From assembly GCF_000714435.1 (NCBI RefSeq), contig NZ_JJMW01000019.1:62001-126000 (forward strand): a DNA stretch of 64,000 nucleotides, given 5' to 3'. Below are positions 9,633 through 17,837 of the stretch, in pieces (positions within the stretch are counted from its first letter, which is position 1; each line of letters opens with the position of its first letter). The notes under the pieces were generated by a model. That model was not told the DNA's origin, made no database searches, and saw nothing but the letters and a program-made list of their open reading frames with translations. A program made the translations under genes and the position numbers. The stretch comes from Exiguobacterium alkaliphilum 12/1. Its GTDB lineage: Bacteria; Bacillota; Bacilli; Exiguobacteriales; Exiguobacteriaceae.

Positions 9633-11576
9633 ATGCGAAGCGGAGAACGAATTAACGATCGTTATCGGATCGAACAGCAAATCGGCAGCGGGGGTATGGC
9701 AAATGTCTATCGGGCCCACGATGAGATTTTGAACCGTACTGTCGCCATCAAAGTGTTACGATCTGAATTCTCGCATAACGAACAGTTTATCCGACGGTTC
9801 GAACGAGAAGCCCACGCGGCAACTAGCCTCAACCATCCGAATATCGTCGCCATCTATGACGTCGGGGATGAGCAAGACATCTATTATATCGTCATGGAGC
9901 ATGTCGATGGGATGACGCTCAAACAATATTTGCAAGAAGAATACATATCTGTCGAAGAGGCGTTACGCATCATGGGACAGATTTGTGATGCAATTGACCA
10001 CGCCCATGCGAACCGAATCATCCATCGCGACATCAAACCACAAAACATGATGATCGACCAAAACGGCAACGTGAAAGTGACCGACTTCGGAATCGCCGTC
10101 GCCATGTCGAACGCGACGCTCACGCATACGATGTCGGTGCTCGGCTCGGTCCATTACTTCTCACCAGAGCAGGCACGTGGAAAGTTCGCCGACGAGAAAT
10201 CGGATATTTATTCGCTCGGTGCCGTGTTGTACGAACTCGTGACCGGACGTGTTCCGTTCATCGGAGAGACGCCGGTCGCCGTCGCACTTCAGCATCTGCA
10301 AGACGACCCGATTCGACCGATGGACTTGAACCCGAAGATTCCGCAAGCGCTTGAGAACTGTATCATGCAGGCGCTCGCGAAATCGCCAGGCGCACGACAC
10401 ACGTCGGTCGCCTCATTCAAGAAAGACTGCATGACTTCACTCGACCCGGCGCGCGCGAACGAGCCGAAACGAGTGAATGCGGAACAAGATGCGTTCGACC
10501 AGACGCTCGTCATGGCACCGGTCGTCGCGGAAGAGACGACGCCACCGAGCGAGCAGCCGTCGAAACCGGTCGCACCGGTCGAGCCGAAACCGGACGCCAA
10601 GAAACCGAAGAAACGCAAATGGTGGCTCTGGTTATTGCTCGCGCTGTTACTCATCGGCGGTGGAATCGGGGCGTACGTCGTCGCAGACGAGATGTCACGG
10701 TCCGTCGTACCTGACGTCGTCGGAATGACTGAAGACGAGGCGACGACAGAACTCGAGGCTTCGGGCTTCGTCGTCGATGTGACGGAACGGGCTAGTGACA
10801 ACATCGAAGCTGGTAACGTCATTTCACAAAATCCACCGGCCGGACGGAAGCCAAAACGCGGTACGACGGTCACGCTCGTCGTCTCGGCAGGGAAAGAGAC
10901 GGTCCGGATGCCGGACGTCGAAGGGTTGTCCCAGTCGGCGGCAGAGCGAACGTTGAAAGACTTGGACTTCACGGATATCGACATCCAAAAAGAAGCTTCG
11001 GAGACGGTCGATAACGGAGATGTCATCTCACAATCGCTCGCTCCGGGCGAAGAAGTCGTCCCGTCAGAAGTGACGGTCACGCTCGTCGTGTCGACGGGCA
11101 GCAATAAAATCGAACTTGCCAACTTGGCCGGTTACACGTTCGAAGAAGCGACGACGTACGCCGAACAAAACAACTTGAAAATCGTCAAGCGTGACGAGTA
11201 TTCGACGAGCGTACCTTCGAACCAAATCATCCGCCAGCTGCCGACAGCAGGCACGGCCGTTGACCCAGGTACGGAATTGACGGTCATCGTCTCGCTCGGT
11301 GTCGAACCGACGGATGCGTCCATCGAACGAGAAGTGAGCGTTGAGATTGAACCACCGGCAGAAGGCGAGACGCCTGAGCCCGTCGAGGTCGTCATTCGGA
11401 CGGTCGATGCGCGTGGCGAGATTGAAGTGCTCCGTGATAAGATAACGGAGACGACGACATACTCCTATACGCTCGTCATCGCGCCTGATGAAGTCGGGAC
11501 GGCGACGATTGAAGTCGATGGGGAAGTCGTTCGGACCGACTCGGTCACGTACGCCCAAGCGAAGGATGCACAATAA
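9633..11576 (+). CDS. prkC: PASTA-domain serine/threonine protein kinase PrkC
   Basis: A membrane eukaryotic-type kinase that senses peptidoglycan fragments and phosphorylates cell-wall and growth regulators. The kinase domain (about residues 10-275) has the glycine loop IGSGGMANVY, lysine in VAIKVL, HRDIKPQN, VTDFGIAVAM and SPEQARG. A basic stretch precedes one membrane helix at about 329-350. Three extracellular PASTA repeats follow (about 355-420, 424-488 and 491-558) and then an extra, roughly 90-residue beta-rich tail with two EIEP/EVDG-type strands. ATG 9633 is 8 bases past GAGAGG and matches the family start; ATG 9624 overlaps the prpC stop and the ribosome-binding site. Confidence 0.95.
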   Translation: MRSGERINDRYRIEQQIGSGGMANVYRAHDEILNRTVAIKVLRSEFSHNEQFIRRFEREAHAATSLNHPNIVAIYDVGDEQDIYYIVMEHVDGMTLKQYLQEEYISVEEALRIMGQICDAIDHAHANRIIHRDIKPQNMMIDQNGNVKVTDFGIAVAMSNATLTHTMSVLGSVHYFSPEQARGKFADEKSDIYSLGAVLYELVTGRVPFIGETPVAVALQHLQDDPIRPMDLNPKIPQALENCIMQALAKSPGARHTSVASFKKDCMTSLDPARANEPKRVNAEQDAFDQTLVMAPVVAEETTPPSEQPSKPVAPVEPKPDAKKPKKRKWWLWLLLALLLIGGGIGAYVVADEMSRSVVPDVVGMTEDEATTELEASGFVVDVTERASDNIEAGNVISQNPPAGRKPKRGTTVTLVVSAGKETVRMPDVEGLSQSAAERTLKDLDFTDIDIQKEASETVDNGDVISQSLAPGEEVVPSEVTVTLVVSTGSNKIELANLAGYTFEEATTYAEQNNLKIVKRDEYSTSVPSNQIIRQLPTAGTAVDPGTELTVIVSLGVEPTDASIEREVSVEIEPPAEGETPEPVEVVIRTVDARGEIEVLRDKITETTTYSYTLVIAPDEVGTATIEVDGEVVRTDSVTYAQAKDAQ

Positions 11577-11577
11577 C

Positions 11578-11607
11578 AAAGAGGTGGCGTGCGCGTCACC
11601 TCTTTTT
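11578..11607 (+). terminator. Rho-independent terminator after prkC
   Basis: AAAGAGGTG at 11578-11586 pairs with CACCTCTTT at 11597-11605; the T-run extends to 11607. It lies between prkC and rsgA. The operon may partly read through, because rsgA has no obvious promoter of its own. Confidence 0.8.
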
Positions 11608-11622
11608 CTAGGAGGAAACAGG

Positions 11623-12507
11623 ATGAAAGGAACGATCATTCGCCTACAAGGCGGTTTTTACGATGTCATGACAGAAACAAAGCAAGAGATTCGCTGTCGT
11701 GCACGCGGAAATTTCCGTAATCGCAACATCTCGCCGGTCGTCGGAGACGATGTTGAGATTCAAGATCAAAAAGACGGGACCGGCTACATTTTAGCCGTCG
11801 ACGAGCGGTCGAACCACCTCGTCCGACCACCGATCGCCAATATCGATCAAGCGTTCTTACTGTTCTCGGTGAAGGAACCGGCTTTCTCGTATCACTTGCT
11901 CGATCGTTTTCTCGTCTTGATTGAATCGAAACAGATTCATCCGATCATCGTGTTGACGAAGATGGACCTGCTGAATGAGGATGAGATGGAAGCAATTGAA
12001 CAGGCGGCTTCGCTCTATCGGTCGATTGGCTATGACGTCATCGAGACGTCGACAGAGAAAGGGTCTGGGGTCGAGGCGATACGGGACTTGTTCGAGGCGA
12101 AGACAAGTGTATTTGCGGGTCAGACCGGTGTCGGGAAGAGTTCACTGTTGAACGCCGTCGCGCCTGAACTTGAGCTTGCGACCGGGAAAATCTCGAAGTC
12201 GCTCGGCCGCGGGAAGCATACGACGCGTCATGTCACGCTAATTCAACTCGGCGGTGGTCTCGTCGCCGACACGCCTGGCTTCTCAAGCCTCGAGTTCCCA
12301 CAAGAGCTCGAAGCGGAAGAGTTGCGTTGGTGCTTCCCCGAGTTCGTCGAACGACATGACGACTGCAAGTTCCGGGGCTGTGCCCACGTGAACGAGCCGG
12401 GCTGTGCCGTCAAGGCGGCCGTCGAATCGGGCGAAATCGCTTCCACTCGTTACGACAACTATGTTACGTTTATGGAAGAGATTAACGATAGACAACGGAG
12501 GTACTGA
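11623..12507 (+). CDS. rsgA: Ribosome small-subunit biogenesis GTPase RsgA (CpgA)
   Basis: A circularly permuted GTPase that checks late 30S maturation. The 294-residue protein has an N-terminal OB-fold, then G4 (LTKMDL) ahead of G1 (GQTGVGKSSLLN) and G3 (DTPGF), the permuted order diagnostic of the family. The C-terminal zinc motif uses CKFRGCAHVNEPGCAV. The start ATG 11623 follows AGGAGG. In Bacillus it also sits between prkC and rpe. Confidence 0.96.
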   Translation: MKGTIIRLQGGFYDVMTETKQEIRCRARGNFRNRNISPVVGDDVEIQDQKDGTGYILAVDERSNHLVRPPIANIDQAFLLFSVKEPAFSYHLLDRFLVLIESKQIHPIIVLTKMDLLNEDEMEAIEQAASLYRSIGYDVIETSTEKGSGVEAIRDLFEAKTSVFAGQTGVGKSSLLNAVAPELELATGKISKSLGRGKHTTRHVTLIQLGGGLVADTPGFSSLEFPQELEAEELRWCFPEFVERHDDCKFRGCAHVNEPGCAVKAAVESGEIASTRYDNYVTFMEEINDRQRRY

Positions 12508-12511
12508 ACTG

Positions 12512-13168
12512 ATGATTAAAATTGCACCATCGATTTTAGCGGCGGACTTCGCCAACCTAGAAGCAGAAGTGAAAGCGGTCGAGACGGCCGGGGCCGATTA
12601 TATCCATTTTGACGTCATGGACGGACAGTTCGTCCCGAACATCTCGATTGGCTTGCCTGTCCTTTCGAGCTTACGTCAAAAGACCGACATGGTATTGGAC
12701 GTCCACTTGATGATTGACCAGCCGGAACGGTTCGTCGATGATTTCATTAAAGCGGGAGCGGACATCGTCACGATCCACGTCGAGGCGACGAATCACGTAC
12801 ATCGCGTCTTGCAACAAATCAAGGCGGCCGGGGCGAAAAGTGGGGTCGTCTTGAACCCGCATACGCCAATCAGTACGATTGAGCATGTCGTCCAAGACGT
12901 CGACATGGTGCTTCTTATGACCGTGAACCCGGGCTTTGGGGGGCAGGCGTTCATCGAGTCGGTCGTTCCGAAAATCGCAGCACTCCGCGAGATGCGTCAA
13001 GCACGTGGGCTCGACTTTGAAATCGAGATTGATGGCGGCGTGAACGCGACGACTGCGAAACTGTGCATCGACGCAGGGGCTGACGTCCTCGTTGCGGGCT
13101 CGGCGATTTACAACGAACCGGACTATAAAGCAGCAATCGATGGCATTCGCAACGCATCTCGTGTATAA
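12512..13168 (+). CDS. rpe: Ribulose-phosphate 3-epimerase
   Basis: Interconverts ribulose-5-phosphate and xylulose-5-phosphate in the pentose phosphate pathway. The 218-residue TIM barrel shows the family signatures APSILAADF, HFDVMDGQFVPN, MTVNPGFGGQ and EIDGGVN, with the metal-binding His and Asp residues. ATG 12512 follows GGAGG, 4 bases past the rsgA stop. A TATAAT box overlaps the stop codon and probably starts the thi transcript. Confidence 0.96.
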   Translation: MIKIAPSILAADFANLEAEVKAVETAGADYIHFDVMDGQFVPNISIGLPVLSSLRQKTDMVLDVHLMIDQPERFVDDFIKAGADIVTIHVEATNHVHRVLQQIKAAGAKSGVVLNPHTPISTIEHVVQDVDMVLLMTVNPGFGGQAFIESVVPKIAALREMRQARGLDFEIEIDGGVNATTAKLCIDAGADVLVAGSAIYNEPDYKAAIDGIRNASRV

Positions 13169-13169
13169 T
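13141..13169 (+). promoter_or_regulatory. Probable promoter for riboswitch-thiT-thiN
   Basis: A perfect TATAAT at 13164-13169 overlaps the rpe stop. A weak -35 (TGGCAT, 13141-13146) lies 17 bases upstream. Transcription would begin near 13176, just before the TPP riboswitch. Confidence 0.5.
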
Positions 13170-13193
13170 CGAGGATAGAACAACAAATATTGT

Positions 13194-13275
13194 CGCAAGG
13201 GGTGTCACATCTGTGGCTGAGAGGCATGCGCTAACCCTTTGAACCTGTTCCGTTCACACGGACGTAGGGATGTGG
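13194..13275 (+). promoter_or_regulatory. TPP riboswitch (THI box)
   Basis: The conserved thi-box blocks are present in order: AAGGGGTG near 13196, GGCTGAGAGG near 13215, ACCCTTTGAACCTG near 13233, and CGTAGGGA near 13263 before a closing strand. These match the TPP-binding aptamer that lowers expression when thiamine pyrophosphate is plentiful. A terminator hairpin follows at 13298, then thiT, so control by premature termination is the likely mode. Confidence 0.93.
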
Positions 13276-13297
13276 CGAAAATGCACGTTGCGAATCC

Positions 13298-13330
13298 AAG
13301 CAGCATGGCGTTTACGTCATGCTGCTTTTT
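13298..13330 (+). terminator. Riboswitch-linked terminator upstream of thiT
   Basis: AAGCAGCATG at 13298-13307 pairs with CATGCTGCTT at 13318-13327, followed by a T-run to 13330. It lies between the TPP aptamer and the thiT ribosome-binding site, the standard arrangement for transcription attenuation. Confidence 0.88.
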
Positions 13331-13362
13331 GTCGTTCTTTACGATAAAGGGGGAAATGGAAA

Positions 13363-13935
13363 ATGAAACAAAAATTAACACTACAGGCGCTGATTGAGAT
13401 TTCACTCTTCTCGGCGCTCGCCTTGATCTTTGATTTGCTCATGCCGTATCGGATGCCGCAAGGTGGGTCGATCACACTCGTCATGTTGCCGATTTTCGTG
13501 ATGGCGTATCGCCATGGATTAAAAGGCGGTCTCGCGACCGGCGCGCTCGTCGGGACGCTCCAACTGCTGTTCGGCGCCTACATCTTCACGCCGGTCCAAT
13601 TTTTAGTCGACTACACGTTCGCGTATGGCCTCGTCGGGATGGCGGGCGTCTTCGCCGGACAAGTGAAACGGGCCGCCAAAGACGGTTCGAAAAAGACGCT
13701 CGTCCTCTATTTGGTGCTCGGGGCGCTCCTCGGTTCGCTCCTCCGTTACGCCGCGCACGTCCTGTCGGGAATCGTCTTCTTCGCCCAATATGCGGAAGGG
13801 CCGGTCGTCGCCTATTCGCTCGGCTATAACATGACGTATATGCTCCCGTCCTTCTTGATTGCGACGATCGTGCTCGTGCTCTTGTTCACGACGGCGCCGC
13901 GCTTCGCGACGCTCGCCACGCGGGACGTCCGCTAA
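13363..13935 (+). CDS. thiT: ECF-type thiamine transporter substrate-binding component ThiT
   Basis: A 190-residue polytopic membrane protein of the ThiT/YuaJ family: the S-component that binds thiamine and works with a shared EcfA-EcfA'-EcfT module, which is not encoded here. The start reads LQALIEISLFSALALIFD. The MPQGGSITLVMLPI loop and later YAAHVLSGIVFF and GYNMTYMLPS segments are typical, with about six membrane helices. The TPP riboswitch and the overlap with thiN (TAATG) support a thiamine role. B. subtilis has no transporter gene at this place. Confidence 0.93.
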   Translation: MKQKLTLQALIEISLFSALALIFDLLMPYRMPQGGSITLVMLPIFVMAYRHGLKGGLATGALVGTLQLLFGAYIFTPVQFLVDYTFAYGLVGMAGVFAGQVKRAAKDGSKKTLVLYLVLGALLGSLLRYAAHVLSGIVFFAQYAEGPVVAYSLGYNMTYMLPSFLIATIVLVLLFTTAPRFATLATRDVR

Positions 13936-14522
13936 TGCGTGTCTTGATTGTGGCGGCTAGTCCGTCACCCGTTCCGTCTCTTCCCGACGACGTCGATTAC
14001 GTCATCGCTGTCGACGGGGGTTACGCGACGCTCCTCGCCCAAGGGATTGAACCGAACCTCGTCGTCGGCGACTTCGATTCGTTCACGGGAGTCGTACCGG
14101 ATGAGGCGTTACGCTATCCGTCTGAAAAAGACGTGACCGACCTCGAGATCGCCCTCGAGGCGGCACGCGGGCATGGGGCTGACGAGATGCTCGTCTACGG
14201 GGCGCTCGGAGGCAGGCTCGACATGACGCTCGGGAACATCGGGTTGCTCGAGGCTTACCCGGAGATGTGTCTTTATGCCGACGGCCAAATCGTCTCTCTC
14301 GCACGGGAGGGCCGACACGCGCTTGCGCGGCGTGACGACCATTATTTGTCGCTCATTCCATGGAAGCGGGCGAACGTCACGATCCGTGGCGTCAAATACC
14401 CGCTCGACCGTCACGACGTCGTCAGCCACGAGGCGTTGACGATTTCAAACGAGTGGGACGCAAAAACGGCAGAACTCGTCGTACATGACGGTATGGTCCT
14501 CGTCTTGTACGTCAAAAAATAA
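13935..14522 (+). CDS. thiN: Thiamine pyrophosphokinase
   Basis: Transfers pyrophosphate from ATP to thiamine, giving TPP, the ligand of the riboswitch upstream. The 195-residue protein has the family motifs IAVDGGYATLL, VVGDFDS, PSEKDVTDLEIAL and GALGGRLDMTLGNI. Its ATG overlaps the thiT stop by one base, so uptake and activation are co-translated. In B. subtilis spoVM follows thiN; no such short frame is seen here before the terminator. Confidence 0.95.
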   Translation: MRVLIVAASPSPVPSLPDDVDYVIAVDGGYATLLAQGIEPNLVVGDFDSFTGVVPDEALRYPSEKDVTDLEIALEAARGHGADEMLVYGALGGRLDMTLGNIGLLEAYPEMCLYADGQIVSLAREGRHALARRDDHYLSLIPWKRANVTIRGVKYPLDRHDVVSHEALTISNEWDAKTAELVVHDGMVLVLYVKK

Positions 14523-14526
14523 GCAC

Positions 14527-14560
14527 AAAAAAATCCCATCGGCGCATGCCGCTGGGATTT
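14527..14560. terminator. Bidirectional terminator between thiN and rpmB
   Basis: AAATCCCA (14531-14538) pairs with TGGGATTT (14553-14560), with GGC/GCC pairing inside the loop. Seven A's before the stem serve as the T-run for the minus-strand rpmB transcript; the plus-strand T-run is weaker. Confidence 0.82.
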
Positions 14561-14579
14561 GTTTCGTTCGTGTATAAGA

Positions 14580-14768
14580 TTATACGCGTTCAACGAGACC
14601 TGATTTAAGAGCGCGAGCTGAAACCCAAACGCGTTTCGGTTTACCGTCAACGAGAATACGAACTTTTTGTACGTTTACACCCCAAGTACGTTTCGTCTTG
14701 TTGAGTGCGTGCGAACGGTTGTTACCTGACTTAGGTGATTTACCTGTTACGTAGCATTTACGTGCCAT
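14580..14768 (-). CDS. rpmB: 50S ribosomal protein L28
   Basis: A 62-residue basic protein starting [20 protein letters not shown], then [15 protein letters not shown] and [11 protein letters not shown], a clear L28. It is translated from ATG at 14768 after AGGAGGGG on the minus strand; longer upstream frames lack support. It is convergent with thiN and divergent from asp23, as in Bacillus. It has its own promoter at 14818-14846. Confidence 0.96.
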   Translation of the reverse strand: MARKCYVTGKSPKSGNNRSHALNKTKRTWGVNVQKVRILVDGKPKRVWVSARALKSGLVERV

Positions 14769-14817
14769 GCGTTTCCCCTCCTTTTTTATGTGGGTTCGTC
14801 CTAATAGACACTCGTTT

Positions 14818-14846
14818 ATATTAGCACGGGTTTTTTCCCGATGCAA
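14818..14846 (-). promoter_or_regulatory. Promoter for rpmB
   Basis: On the minus strand TTGCAT (14846-14841) and TAATAT (14823-14818) are 17 bases apart. The spacer contains the inverted repeat CGGG-N6-CCCG (14827-14840). Confidence 0.65.
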
Positions 14847-14877
14847 CTAGAAAATAATAGTATGACAAGAAAAAAAC

Positions 14878-14906
14878 TTGACATTACTGGTAAGGATTTT
14901 AATAAT
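14878..14906 (+). promoter_or_regulatory. Sigma-A promoter for asp23-fakA
   Basis: TTGACA (14878-14883), a 17-base spacer and AATAAT (14901-14906) form a near-consensus promoter. About 115 bases of untranslated leader follow before asp23; I recognise no RNA element in it. Confidence 0.75.
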
Positions 14907-15020
14907 GGATGAGGGTTACGACCACAATTGACCGAGTTTAGGAGCAGGTCCTTTAAATAACGAGGTAGATATTGTAGAATGTAGTGAAGGAATCATTCCG
15001 AATGAAGGAGGCTACTCCAT

Positions 15021-15383
15021 ATGGCAATTGATATGAAGACAACATATGGCAATATTGACATTACGAACGACGTCGTGGCAACACTCGCGGGTGGCGCGGC
15101 GATGGAATGTTTCGGAGTCGTCGGCATGGCGTCTCAAGCTCAATTGAAAGACGGAATCGCGGAACTATTGAAACGTGAGAACTACGCGCGCGGTGTCGTC
15201 GTACGACAAGATGGTGATGATGTACATATCGACATGCACATTATTGTCAGCTACGGTACGAAAGTGTCAGAAGTGGCATACAACGTGCAAAGTCGCGTGA
15301 AGTACACGCTCGGTGAAACGTTAGGATTAAACGTTTCGTCAGTAAACATATTCGTCCAAGGCGTTCGGCTGACGAATGACTGA
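15021..15383 (+). CDS. Asp23/Gls24 family envelope stress protein (YloU-like)
   Basis: A 120-residue protein of the Asp23 (DUF322) family. Typical segments are VVATLAGGAAMECFGVVGMAS and DMHIIVSYGTKVSEVAYNVQ. Family members associate with the membrane or envelope; the molecular role is poorly defined. It directly precedes fakA, a pairing widely kept in Firmicutes. GAAGGAGG precedes ATG 15021. Confidence 0.93.
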   Translation: MAIDMKTTYGNIDITNDVVATLAGGAAMECFGVVGMASQAQLKDGIAELLKRENYARGVVVRQDGDDVHIDMHIIVSYGTKVSEVAYNVQSRVKYTLGETLGLNVSSVNIFVQGVRLTND

Positions 15384-15405
15384 CGGAAACGGAGGAGGAT
15401 TTGGT

Positions 15406-17100
15406 GTGGGTTTAAAACGTCTAGATGGATTGGTGCTCGCGAACATGATCGCAAACGGAGCAGCCAACTTAAGTCAAAATGCGGATTACGTGGATTCGCT
15501 TAACGTTTTCCCGGTCCCAGACGGGGATACAGGAACGAACATGAACTTGACGATGACGTCAGGAGCGAAGGAAGTCGCGGCACTCAACACGGAGAACGCG
15601 GCCGACGTGTCGGCGAAATTTGCGCGCGGGTTATTGATGGGGGCGCGTGGGAACTCAGGCGTCATCTTAAGTCAATTATTCCGTGGATTCGGCAAGTCGA
15701 TTGAAGGCAAGTCAGAACTCTCGACTCTCGATTTCGCAGAGGCGCTCAAACGCGGTGTCGATACGGCGTATAAAGCGGTCATGAAACCGGTTGAAGGAAC
15801 GATTTTGACGGTCGCCCGTGAAGCGGCAGACGAGGCACTCGTCGCGGCCGAGTCGACAAGTGACTTCAACGAATTGATGGAGCGAATCGTCGCTGAGGCG
15901 AAAGCGTCGCTCGATCGCACACCGGACTTGCTTCCGGTATTGAAAGAAGTCGGCGTCGTCGACTCTGGCGGCCAAGGGTTACTCGTCATCTATGAAGGGT
16001 TCCTCGCCACGCTCGAAGGGAAAGAACTTGAAAAACCGCACACACCGGTCATGGACGCGCTCATCGAAGCCGAACATCACGCCCATGCGGCCCAAGGATT
16101 CATGTCGACCGAAGACATCGAATTTGGTTACTGCACGGAAATCATGGTTCGTTTCCAAGATGAGAAGTTGAAAGACGCACCGTTCAATGAAGATGCGTTC
16201 CGGAACGAACTGTCTGAACTCGGAGACTCGCTCCTCGTCGTCGCCGACGAAGAATTGCTCAAAGTTCACGTCCACGTCGAGACGCCAGGAGACGTCATCA
16301 CGAAAGGACAACGTTTCGGCGAGCTCGTCGCGGTCAAAATCGAGAACATGCGTCAACAGCATTCGACGATTCTCGAAGAAGAGCACGGCGCGAACCAACA
16401 CGGTGTCCAACCGACTCCAGTAGCGACAGCTCCGAAACCAAAAGCGCCATACGCAATCGTCACGGTTGCGATGGGTGAAGGCGTCAGCGACTTGTTCCGC
16501 TCACTCGGAGCAGCACACGTCATCGAAGGCGGGCAGACGATGAACCCATCGACGGAAGATATCGTCAAGGCAGTCGAAGCGGCGAACGCCGAGCACGTCT
16601 TCATCTTCCCGAACAACTCAAACATCATCATGGCAGCGGAGCAAGCAGCTTCGGTCGCCCCATGCGGTGTCTCGGTCATCCCGACGAAGACGGTCCCACA
16701 AGGACTCGCAGCGGCAATCGCCTTCAATCCAGAGGCGGACGTCGAGACGAACGAGTCAGGCATGAAATCGGCGGCAAGTGCGGTCAAGTCTGGCCAAGTG
16801 ACGTACGCCGTCCGTGATACGAGTATCGACGGTGTCGAGATTCGGAAAGACGACCATATGGCCATTGCCGAGAAGAAGATCGTCGCCTCTTCGGCTTCGA
16901 GTCTCGAAGCGGCAAAACAACTCGTCGACGCGCTCATCGATGCAGACGATGAGATTATCACGATTTTAACAGGAGAAGGTTCATCGGCTGAAGACGTCGC
17001 GGAACTGTCGGCTTATATCGAATCGAAGAACGATGAGATTGAAATCGAAGTTCATGACGGGAAGCAACCGCTCTACTCCTATATTTTTAGTGTGGAATAA
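15406..17100 (+). CDS. fakA: Fatty acid kinase catalytic subunit FakA (DAK2 domain, YloV)
   Basis: FakA phosphorylates fatty acids carried by FakB proteins so that exogenous acyl groups can enter phospholipid synthesis. The N-terminal DAK2 (DhaL-like) domain has NVFPVPDGDTGTNM, GARGNSGVILSQ and GVVDSGGQGL, including the Mg/ATP-binding aspartates; the remaining half is the DegV-like region. I chose GTG 15406 because GGAGGAGGA at 15391-15399 is well spaced for it and it removes the overlap with asp23; an in-frame ATG at 15376 would add ten glycine-rich residues. The product is about 564 residues, near the family norm. No fakB is seen in the window. Confidence 0.93.
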   Translation: MGLKRLDGLVLANMIANGAANLSQNADYVDSLNVFPVPDGDTGTNMNLTMTSGAKEVAALNTENAADVSAKFARGLLMGARGNSGVILSQLFRGFGKSIEGKSELSTLDFAEALKRGVDTAYKAVMKPVEGTILTVAREAADEALVAAESTSDFNELMERIVAEAKASLDRTPDLLPVLKEVGVVDSGGQGLLVIYEGFLATLEGKELEKPHTPVMDALIEAEHHAHAAQGFMSTEDIEFGYCTEIMVRFQDEKLKDAPFNEDAFRNELSELGDSLLVVADEELLKVHVHVETPGDVITKGQRFGELVAVKIENMRQQHSTILEEEHGANQHGVQPTPVATAPKPKAPYAIVTVAMGEGVSDLFRSLGAAHVIEGGQTMNPSTEDIVKAVEAANAEHVFIFPNNSNIIMAAEQAASVAPCGVSVIPTKTVPQGLAAAIAFNPEADVETNESGMKSAASAVKSGQVTYAVRDTSIDGVEIRKDDHMAIAEKKIVASSASSLEAAKQLVDALIDADDEIITILTGEGSSAEDVAELSAYIESKNDEIEIEVHDGKQPLYSYIFSVE

Positions 17101-17112
17101 GCTGTATCTCGG

Positions 17113-17146
17113 CCCTACCTTCTGTATAATGAAGGTAGGGTTTTTT
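17113..17146 (+). terminator. Terminator after fakA
   Basis: CCCTACCTTC (17113-17122) pairs perfectly with GAAGGTAGGG (17131-17140), followed by six T's. The loop is TGTATAAT. Confidence 0.9.
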
Positions 17147-17162
17147 GAAAGGGGGAAATGCG

Positions 17163-17825
17163 ATGAAATATCGCAGTGTGTTTGATATCATCGGTCCGGT
17201 CATGGTCGGACCGTCCAGTTCGCATACGGCCGGCGCCGCGCGTATCGGTCTCATGGCTGGGAAGTTGTTCGGTCGGCAACCGCGCGTCGCCCGCATCACG
17301 TTTTACGGTAGTTTTGCCGACACGTATCGCGGACACGGGACCGATGTCGCCATCGTCGGCGGCATCATGGGATTCGATACGTTCGATTTGCGCATCCCAC
17401 AAGCGCTTGACATCGCTCGCGAACGCGGAATCGAGGTCCGGTTCGAGACGAGCGATGCATTGACGGACCATCCGAACACGGCCCGCGTCCATCTCGAGGA
17501 TGAGGACGGGACGTTTGAAATCGTCGGAATCTCGATTGGTGGTGGTACGATTGAAATCACCGAGTTGAACGGCTTCCCACTGAAACTATCTGGCGGTGGC
17601 CCGGCGCTCGTCGTCTTGCATCATGATCGCTTCGGGGCGATTGCGGCGGTGACGGGCATCCTCGCCAAGCACGAACTGAACATCGGCCATATGGAAGTGA
17701 GCCGCCATGAAAAAGGCAAACAAGCGCTTATGGCGATCGAGATTGATGAACATTTATCAAAAGACGTGTTGGCGGAGATTGAACGGTTGCCACAAATCGA
17801 ACGGGTAGCCATCTTTGGGGAATAA
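17163..17825 (+). CDS. sdaAB: L-serine dehydratase beta subunit
   Basis: One half of the iron-sulfur L-serine dehydratase, which deaminates serine to pyruvate and ammonia. The 220-residue protein opens YRSVFDIIGPVMVGPSSSHT, with the GPSSSHTAGA motif that helps bind substrate and cluster, and ends with an ACT-like domain (VTGILAKHELNIGHMEV). ATG 17163 follows GGGGG. sdaAA lies 12 bases downstream. Confidence 0.95.
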   Translation: MKYRSVFDIIGPVMVGPSSSHTAGAARIGLMAGKLFGRQPRVARITFYGSFADTYRGHGTDVAIVGGIMGFDTFDLRIPQALDIARERGIEVRFETSDALTDHPNTARVHLEDEDGTFEIVGISIGGGTIEITELNGFPLKLSGGGPALVVLHHDRFGAIAAVTGILAKHELNIGHMEVSRHEKGKQALMAIEIDEHLSKDVLAEIERLPQIERVAIFGE

Positions 17826-17837
17826 GGAGAATCGATT

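Noticed and set aside
10289-11122. Minus-strand Ser/Thr-rich open frame opposite prkC
   Set aside because: Ser/Thr richness comes from reading the complement of GAC/GTC/ACG-type codons; prkC is certain.
17125-17130. TATAAT in the loop of the fakA terminator as an sdaAB promoter
   Set aside because: No acceptable -35 lies 16-18 bases upstream and there is no extended -10; it is probably chance.
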